From Wyeomyia smithii (taxonomy: Eukaryota; Arthropoda; Insecta; Diptera; Culicidae): a stretch of 64,000 bases of DNA. This document shows, piece by piece, positions 58,132 to 64,000 of this stretch (positions are counted from its first letter, which is position 1; every line of letters starts with the position of its first letter). The notes under the pieces were generated by a model, which had not been told where the DNA came from, made no database searches, and worked only from the letters and a program-made list of their open reading frames with translations. Location: positions 51,465,501 through 51,529,500 of the forward strand of contig NC_073696.1 of the NCBI RefSeq assembly GCF_029784165.1, given 5' to 3'. The position numbers and the translations under genes are program-made.

Positions 58132-58296
58132 TCAAAATAGCAACATGCTCTGCATAATACAAACAATAGTTAAAGGCCCACATTGAATGGCGCTGATGGC
58201 AACCGCCGGAACAATCAGGACAAGGCACACACACGTAACATTGCGCCACAGAAACAACAACGGAATCCAGTCCACAGCGAACTCTCCTGAATCCAT
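58132..58296 (-). CDS. Weak candidate: 54-residue hydrophobic frame
   Basis: An ATG-started frame begins MDSGEFAVDWIPLLFLW, and a long apolar stretch (VCLVLIVPAVAISAI) follows at about residues 24-38, then another (LTIVCIMQSMLLF). It could be a signal peptide or membrane exon, but no strong splice donor follows and a second overlapping open frame of 71 codons exists in the same strand region. I do not recognise it and consider chance likely. Confidence 0.15.
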   Translation of the reverse strand: MDSGEFAVDWIPLLFLWRNVTCVCLVLIVPAVAISAIQCGPLTIVCIMQSMLLF

Positions 58297-58710
58297 TCAC
58301 CGTTGCTCCGTTCCATACCGGAAAGAGAGTAAATTGAGGACGATTAATTGACAGGCTGTCAGGGGCTAACTATATCATTAGGATTTGCATCTTGCTTGTC
58401 ATTTGTCAAAATGTAAATTTCCTCTCGGTCTATTGTCGTGTCTCGTTGGCAGGGGGTATGCTCTGCTGTGGCTGATTGCAGTCTCTCAGTGTCGGGGTTG
58501 AAGGTATGCCATAGAAAGTCACTCCGACCTGTTGTTCCACGGCACGACAGTTCTTCCGAGGCAGTCGTTCAAGTCCTCGGTACAACTCCGGCCTGTACAA
58601 ACAAGCAAAGTACAATTTTCCCCAATTGTTAGCGACACAGGATCTGTGTACTGCCTTGCATATTGTTGCCAATGTTCTCGGGGACTCACACAAACTGTAA
58701 TTTGTTTAAC

Positions 58711-58884
58711 ATGTCAAACCGAAGCGCAGCAGAGGAGTCGCTGTTGACGAACGACGAAGACGACGACGACGACGACTGCGACAACGGAGACGATGACGGC
58801 GAGAAGCGCAGCGCGGTGGAATCTGAAACGAGTCGAGTTTGTATTTTGTCTTTTGACTGTCTGAGACAACAACACTTCGGTTGA
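58711..58884 (+). CDS. Weak candidate: acidic 57-residue frame
   Basis: An ATG in a fair insect context (TTAACATGTC) opens MSNRSAAEESLLTNDE, followed by an Asp run encoded by a GAC repeat, GDDDGEKRSAVESETSR, and a stop at 58884. Such acidic N-termini occur on many nuclear and membrane proteins, so no function follows. The Asp run may simply be a trinucleotide repeat in non-coding DNA. Confidence 0.2.
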   Translation: MSNRSAAEESLLTNDEDDDDDDCDNGDDDGEKRSAVESETSRVCILSFDCLRQQHFG

Positions 58885-60163
58885 GCCTCTGATTTGCACA
58901 TCAACAAAACGGAATCAAACCCTTATACCACGAAGGTTTACATTCCGGTCCTGGACCTGGTTTGTCCCGCGACTCAAAGTACCAGCGTTCATTAATCAGC
59001 TGTCATCGAAACCATTTGGTTATTTGTCCTTACGGTGTTTGGGTTTGTCATTGGCTTCGGGGAAAGCTGGAGGAAAACCCTCTTTGTTTTGATGTGAGCA
59101 ATGGAATTAATGTACCTCTTCGACTTGTTCATACTAACTGAACTACCAGCAAAAAAGAAATCGGCACGTCAAATGTCAGCGAGGGAAAAGAGTCGATCCT
59201 TGCTGGAATAAATTATGATGCTAAATGTAGCCTCGGTACCCGCGCAGCAATTATTCCGGGTGTTGTATTAAAATGTTAAATTGTAATAATATCGGCTGCG
59301 TACAAGCCCTCTGACAGGTGATTAAGTGTCTGTTGATAATTGCGACAATTTATTAATTCGCTTTTGAGGAGAAGGGTTTTCCGTGGCCGTGATAAACGTG
59401 CTTAGAAATCGTGTGCTGGAATAGTGGTTCTATCTTCCATGTTTTCTTTTATTCATTGGAGGAATCAACAATTTGTTAAAAGGTTTGAGTTTCAATCACA
59501 TCGTTGGCTCGCCTAACAGATTAGTGTAGGTATTCATGCAGTGAGGGGTGATTTCTAGTAATAAAACAAATGAAAACCAGGATTTATGGAGTGACTGTTT
59601 GTTGGATTGCATTACCGATCAGTCACATTACGATTTAAATACCATCAGCAAGAGCATTGTGAGAAATTGACAATTTTCTCAGGTCAGTCCAAATTAATTT
59701 GCGAAATTGGAGCAGGTTTTGATTAAGTTTGAAACCTGGATAACTTAGCTTTGACGTAATTTTTATCAAGCAAGTAATCATACTCTGAACGATATTTTGA
59801 TTGCTAAAAATCACTACGATAATAGTGAATTTGCTGAAATATCATCAGTGGAAAAAAATCTTTTCGCTTAGTCTTAACACGCGAATTTCAAACGACTTAA
59901 AATAATTTTAGGAAATAATAGCATTTAAAAATAATTCCAATAACTCTGATGCTCTGTTGTGAAAAATATTGCATGTACCCGTTACTACACCATGTTAAAA
60001 CTTCACCTCTCTACAATTTGTGACACCGATGATGTTCATTACGAAGCGGGCGGCCGTTCGCCGTCCGCGCATTGAGCCGACCCCTATGCTCCACAATGAT
60101 TGACAGCGAAAAGCTTGTGCTCAATCAGGTGTGCAATTGACGCTCGATGTCACTCACAAGTAC

Positions 60164-60538
60164 CTATCGGTACACGGACACGCGGCGGTAAGATTGACAC
60201 CGCACCAGAGAAGGCTCCGCTGGCGGTAAATCCACGTAGCTCTTCCACCTCCTCAACCTCTCGTGACGACCAGCAAATAAACCAAAACTCTCAACTCTCG
60301 CGGTGATGGTTCGGTTGTGAATCGCGCGCGGTTGTCTTAATCCCTCAGCAGAGGTCCGGCCTAGTCTGACCTGATTCACCAGGGGAACAGCCAGCAGAAC
60401 GTAGAGGTACGTCGCGGATCTTCGCCGTCCGGTGAAATATCCGAGCCATCGCCGGTACTGCTGCCAATAATGTGGTCGATAATAATTGACAGGATAACTC
60501 TCAGCCGTATTAGTATCAATCAAAACGGTGAACATCAC
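60164..60538 (-). CDS. Weak candidate exon: secreted-peptide-like frame
   Basis: The minus strand is open across FKFIAQLVMFTVLIDTNT, a signal-peptide-like apolar core with the track Met in its middle, then AESYPVNYYRPHYWQQYRRW rich in Tyr/Trp, then a basic TGRRR. The signal-like core extends upstream of the first Met, so a real start would have to lie in a preceding exon. A CAG|GTCAGA phrase near 60368 could be a splice donor. Downstream residues look random. Not recognised as any family. Confidence 0.25.
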   Translation of the reverse strand: MMFTVLIDTNTAESYPVNYYRPHYWQQYRRWLGYFTGRRRSATYLYVLLAVPLVNQVRLGRTSAEGLRQPRAIHNRTITARVESFGLFAGRHERLRRWKSYVDLPPAEPSLVRCQSYRRVSVYR

Positions 60539-61469
60539 AAGCTGTGCGATAAATTTGAATAGAGACGGCGCACTGCTTGTTGTTCTTCTCGGGCAATTGA
60601 TGACGTGTGGCGCTTTCGCTGGCCGGCCGGTTGTGCATCACACGGCCAAGTGAACGACGCGCCGCTCATCGTCTTTCGTACCTAGTCAGCAGTGGACGAC
60701 CCTCGAGACCCGGCTGAGTGACGCGATTGACAACGGATTGAGGTGAAGCGTGCGTGGCTTTGTAATAAATATGTTTCTAAAATCTCAATAACCGCAACGG
60801 CCAGAGGGCGGTGATTGAGTGAGTAGATTAATAAGGCATTTTGATGCGACGCGATAATTGCCTCGAACAATGGAAATTCGGACATCGTTCGAAAACAACA
60901 TTAACAACTAGCCAACGAGAGCGATTGATAGTAAATGGCCGCAGAGATTGCTGTCAAGTTTTGAATAATCCCAACAACGGTCTGAAGAGTCCAATGAGTT
61001 CACGAGCGGTTCAAGCTAGGCAGTGGATAGGTGTTATATCAATCAGTCTGATGATGGTGATAGCTCAACTCAATAGCTTTGAGATAAGACATACACTAAA
61101 TTTGGTCACTAGCCACAAACTCAATCTATCAATGTGATATGACTTAAGTAAATTAATGTTACATCAAAATGTCACATGATTTATCAAATCAAATCAAAGT
61201 GTTTTCAAAATATAAGGTAATCTGGAAAGAGAAGAGGATAATGGATTATTACCCCATTGTATACGAACTTCTGAATTATCCATAGAATCTTTTTGTTGTC
61301 AAAGAATGAACTGATTATAATTTATTATGAAACTATGGTTGGTACTAAAAAAACCTTAAAAGGCATATCATAAAAAATTAATCAATTTTTTAACTAAATT
61401 TTGAAATATCTCGAAAGCGGATGCATTTGTAAATATTGTCACTAAGAGCTTGATAATTTAAAATTCTCA

Positions 61470-61690
61470 CTAGAACCATACTGCCCATAAAAGCATGAGA
61501 GTCTCATATGACTTTTGGACAAATTTTAGTTTATGTTGTCAATATATCTATTTTTGTTCAAATTTTTGTATGCCCTAAATGAACATTGAAAACCTGTTTT
61601 CAAAAATACTAGAAAAATCTCAGACCTTACCGGTTCTATGTGAAAACAAAAAGCATGCGAGTCCCATCCTAAGAATGCATATATTCATTT
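61470..61690 (+). repeat. Decayed repeat (AAAAGCATG-GAGTC(T/C)CAT)
   Basis: Two loosely tandem copies of a phrase like CATAAAAGCATGAGAGTCTC / AAAAAGCATGCGAGTCCCAT, about 170 bases apart. Non-coding. Confidence 0.45.
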
Positions 61691-62129
61691 ATCTTTTAAA
61701 AACAAAATCTCACATATGTTATCAATTACAAAAAAGTGTTCACATAAAAATATCATTGACTTAAAAAAAATAAAAACCCAAATCATGTTTGCAAGGCAAC
61801 TAAAAATAAGCTAGAGACACTAAAGCATACAGATGTGTATTTTCGATGACAATCGAAAGTTAGAGTGGAGTTTTTTTTGGTAACTGTTTCCAGGAATCCT
61901 TCTTAGCATCTGTGATGAGTGGAATTAAGGTGTTCAGGATTGTAGGCTTTCGGTGTGCATCGATTCCTCGTGGACTCTTTAGGAATGTAATTGTAGACTC
62001 TTTGTCGAATGAGCTTTCGTCTATCAGCTTTAGTTGCTTTCTGGTAAATTACATCCATCCATGTTGAAATCCGTTGAAATAGAATGGCTATATTGCAATT
62101 CATATGATCCAATGCGGCAATTTAAAAAC

Positions 62130-62690
62130 CAAAATTAATCCACCTAGCGGTGAGACCCAGCCTTTCTCTTTCGAACTTATTATATGTTTGAATAGAGTTA
62201 CATGAAGCTTTCAATAAATAGAAAAAAAATACACCTTGATAATTTCTGCAGGATTTATTTTTCACTCTAAATAATAAATTTCTGGTAGCCAACTGCGTAA
62301 CTATACCGAACATTTTGTAAATAAACATGTTATAAATGTAGATGATGCGATTTTTTTTGTTCCTGGTACAATCGAAACGTCACTGTACTCATATATATCA
62401 TTTTAGATTCAACTTTTTATAGTAGGAAAATTTGCCCTGATGAACAACAGTCCTAAAATGACCAAATATCATTCAATATAGGAATTTATGGAACAATATG
62501 ATACCCAGAGGTCATAAATCAACTTCAGACGCCATTTTAAATTTTTTGGAAAGTAGCTTTCAGTTTCATTACCCAATGTGAGTTTTTCAGGAACCGGAAT
62601 AATGCTTAGCGGCCGAGAATCAACTCCATACTTCAATTTGAAATCCGATTTTGTGACTTATGGTGTCTGGGAAACAACCTTAAATTGCCA
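62130..62690 (-). repeat. Dispersed repeat fragments
   Basis: ATTAATCCACCTAGCGGTGAG at about 62133 looks like the entry end of the repeat whose other end is at 12050. From 62430, CAATATAGGAATTTATGG, GATACCCAGAGGTC and GACGCCATTTTAAA are reverse forms of the GGTCTCTGGGTATCAT family. Confidence 0.5.
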
Positions 62691-64000
62691 AATAAAGGTA
62701 TATTTACTCTTTGGGTCCAAGAATATTGATGTTGTATTTGAAGTAATAATTGAAGTATAAGATGTGAATTTTGATGTTATATTTGTGCTGAAGAAATATC
62801 GAAATGAAAAAATAGTACAATAGGGTAAATGACCCAATTGTGGAGGAGCTAAGCACGAGTTATGCATGTTTAGCCATGTTTTGGCTAAGAAAAACGAATC
62901 TAGCTGGTCCGTTTCACTATTTTCTGTTGAAATGGGTTCTATTTGATAATTTTGCACCTTAAAATTGACTTTGAACCCGCTTTGAGGGTTATAATTAACT
63001 AAAATAAGTTGCACGCTTTTGTTCCAATAGTTGCGGTAGAGTTCCTATAGTTGTGAATGGGTGTTTCTGTAGTTGCGGTATATAAAACATTCGTGTTTGC
63101 TTGGTTAAATGAAGGTATTTGCCTCGCTTGAAGTGGTTTTTGATTGTTTTACTATTTATCATATTGTTTTTAATAGGTTGACAAGTCGGTTTGCAAGTAA
63201 ATACAAAAATGCACGAAGTTAACTAAGAGACGGATTTTGCGCCAGTTTGGTCAGATGTTGGCAAAATTCAGTGAGGGTATGTAGGTTTTATTAAAATATA
63301 ACAAATTTTGCATACTTTTTATAAAATGTCTTTAGACTAACATTTGAAAAGGGCTGAAATTAGCTGAAGAGAAAGACCTATGGCGCTCATTTTGAAATAT
63401 TCAGAAGAATTTTTTTTCTCACAAATGGTGACTTCTCAACACTGGAAGTTAGAGTCTATTACCTCTGCTTCGTACCATGTTTGCTCTTACATTTTTGACG
63501 TTAGTGTTTACTAAAAGAGCGACTGAAGCTGTGAAAGGCTCGTTAAAAGAATTACAAGACCAAAAGCAGTGGGTAAGCATCGATTAAGAGGTCATAAATG
63601 CATAATACAGTATTTTAGGGGTGAGAGCGATAGCTTTTGTGGCCGATCATGTATGAAGTATCGGTAAATACACGGTGGCAGGGGAAGGTGGGGTTCAAAA
63701 ATTGAATAGTAATAATTTACATCATTTAGGTATGTCCCCTAGTACCTGCTTGTCCCTGATATACACAAGTAGTCCCACATACATATGTTCTGATAAACGT
63801 AAATCAGAATTGCGAAACATACCGCATCTATAAGAGCATAGTGTATCCTGTGATCCAATAGTGGAGGAAGTAATTTATAAATAATATAATCATCTATTAA
63901 CGTACTTCACCTGTGCAACAGTTTCCATAATAAACTGTTATCTGGGAAAATAATTATATGCGTAAAAATCGTACTAAAACCACACACATATCTTAAAACA
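62691..64000. other. No gene supported
   Basis: AT-rich DNA with repeat-like phrases (CCAATAGTTGCGG near 63026, CCAATAGTGGAGG near 63856). A 118-codon minus frame (63014-62658) spans the repeat family and shows no recognised motif. Confidence 0.4.

Larger units (their letters stand above)
56990..61140. other. Complex, single-copy-looking DNA; possible regulatory sequence
   Basis: This interval is the least repeat-like part of the window: balanced composition and many TAATTA/CAATTA/TTTATGG homeodomain-type cores (57240-57290, 57650-57690, 57790-57850, 59200-59360). That look is common in insect intronic or intergenic enhancers, but I have no conservation data. Three small frames in it are listed separately as weak exon candidates. 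Confidence 0.4.

Overview
The window looks like gene-poor, AT-rich nuclear DNA of a fly-like insect, most probably a mosquito (Culicidae). The basis is mixed. The recognisable proteins are all insect-type non-LTR retrotransposons (RTE, R1, I-like and Jockey-like). They sit among MITEs, tRNA-like short repeats and decayed low-copy satellites of the kind I associate with mosquito genomes. No species can be named, and I find no host protein gene that I can assign with confidence. There is one assembly gap of exactly 500 N (42038-42537).

Layout. 1-7.8 kb: non-coding DNA with two TA-flanked MITEs (885-1232, 4717-5143) and a tRNA-like repeat. 7.84-11.0 kb: a nearly full-length but dead plus-strand RTE-type retrotransposon with a TAAG-type 3' microsatellite tail. 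11.2-16.5 kb: a patchwork of decayed tandem repeats, an 85-bp MITE with perfect 24-bp inverted ends, a foldback element, a tRNA-derived SINE and a TTAA-flanked foldback MITE. 20.15-21.84 kb: a minus-strand R1-type element reduced to fragments. 23.7-24.55 kb: a TAA-flanked MITE followed by about 96 uninterrupted copies of a GTTCA pentamer. 27.73-32.85 kb: a minus-strand, five-kilobase I-like element (ORF1 with three zinc knuckles; ORF2 with endonuclease, reverse transcriptase and RNase H) broken by several frameshifts. 36.95-39.0 kb: a minus-strand Jockey-like reverse-transcriptase fragment directly abutting an internally deleted second RTE. 39.26-40.95 kb: a long inverted repeat pair flanking a palindromic tRNA-like element. 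42-46 kb: gap, purine/pyrimidine-rich tract and a long decayed satellite. 48.8-54.3 kb: further decayed tandem repeats and GGATTT-type simple DNA carrying two copies of one TTAA MITE. 57.2-61.1 kb: more complex, apparently single-copy DNA that may hold regulatory sequence and at most a few small exons (three weak candidates listed).

The retroelements are not working together with any host pathway that I can see. Each is a decayed copy that would depend on intact relatives elsewhere. The most interesting structures are unusual repeats: the palindromic tRNA-like element and its relative; the 62-bp duplication/insertion that breaks ORF1 of the I-like element; the large inverted duplication around 39-41 kb; and the same MITE family found twice in one simple-sequence tract. 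I did not find a convincing new multi-gene system.
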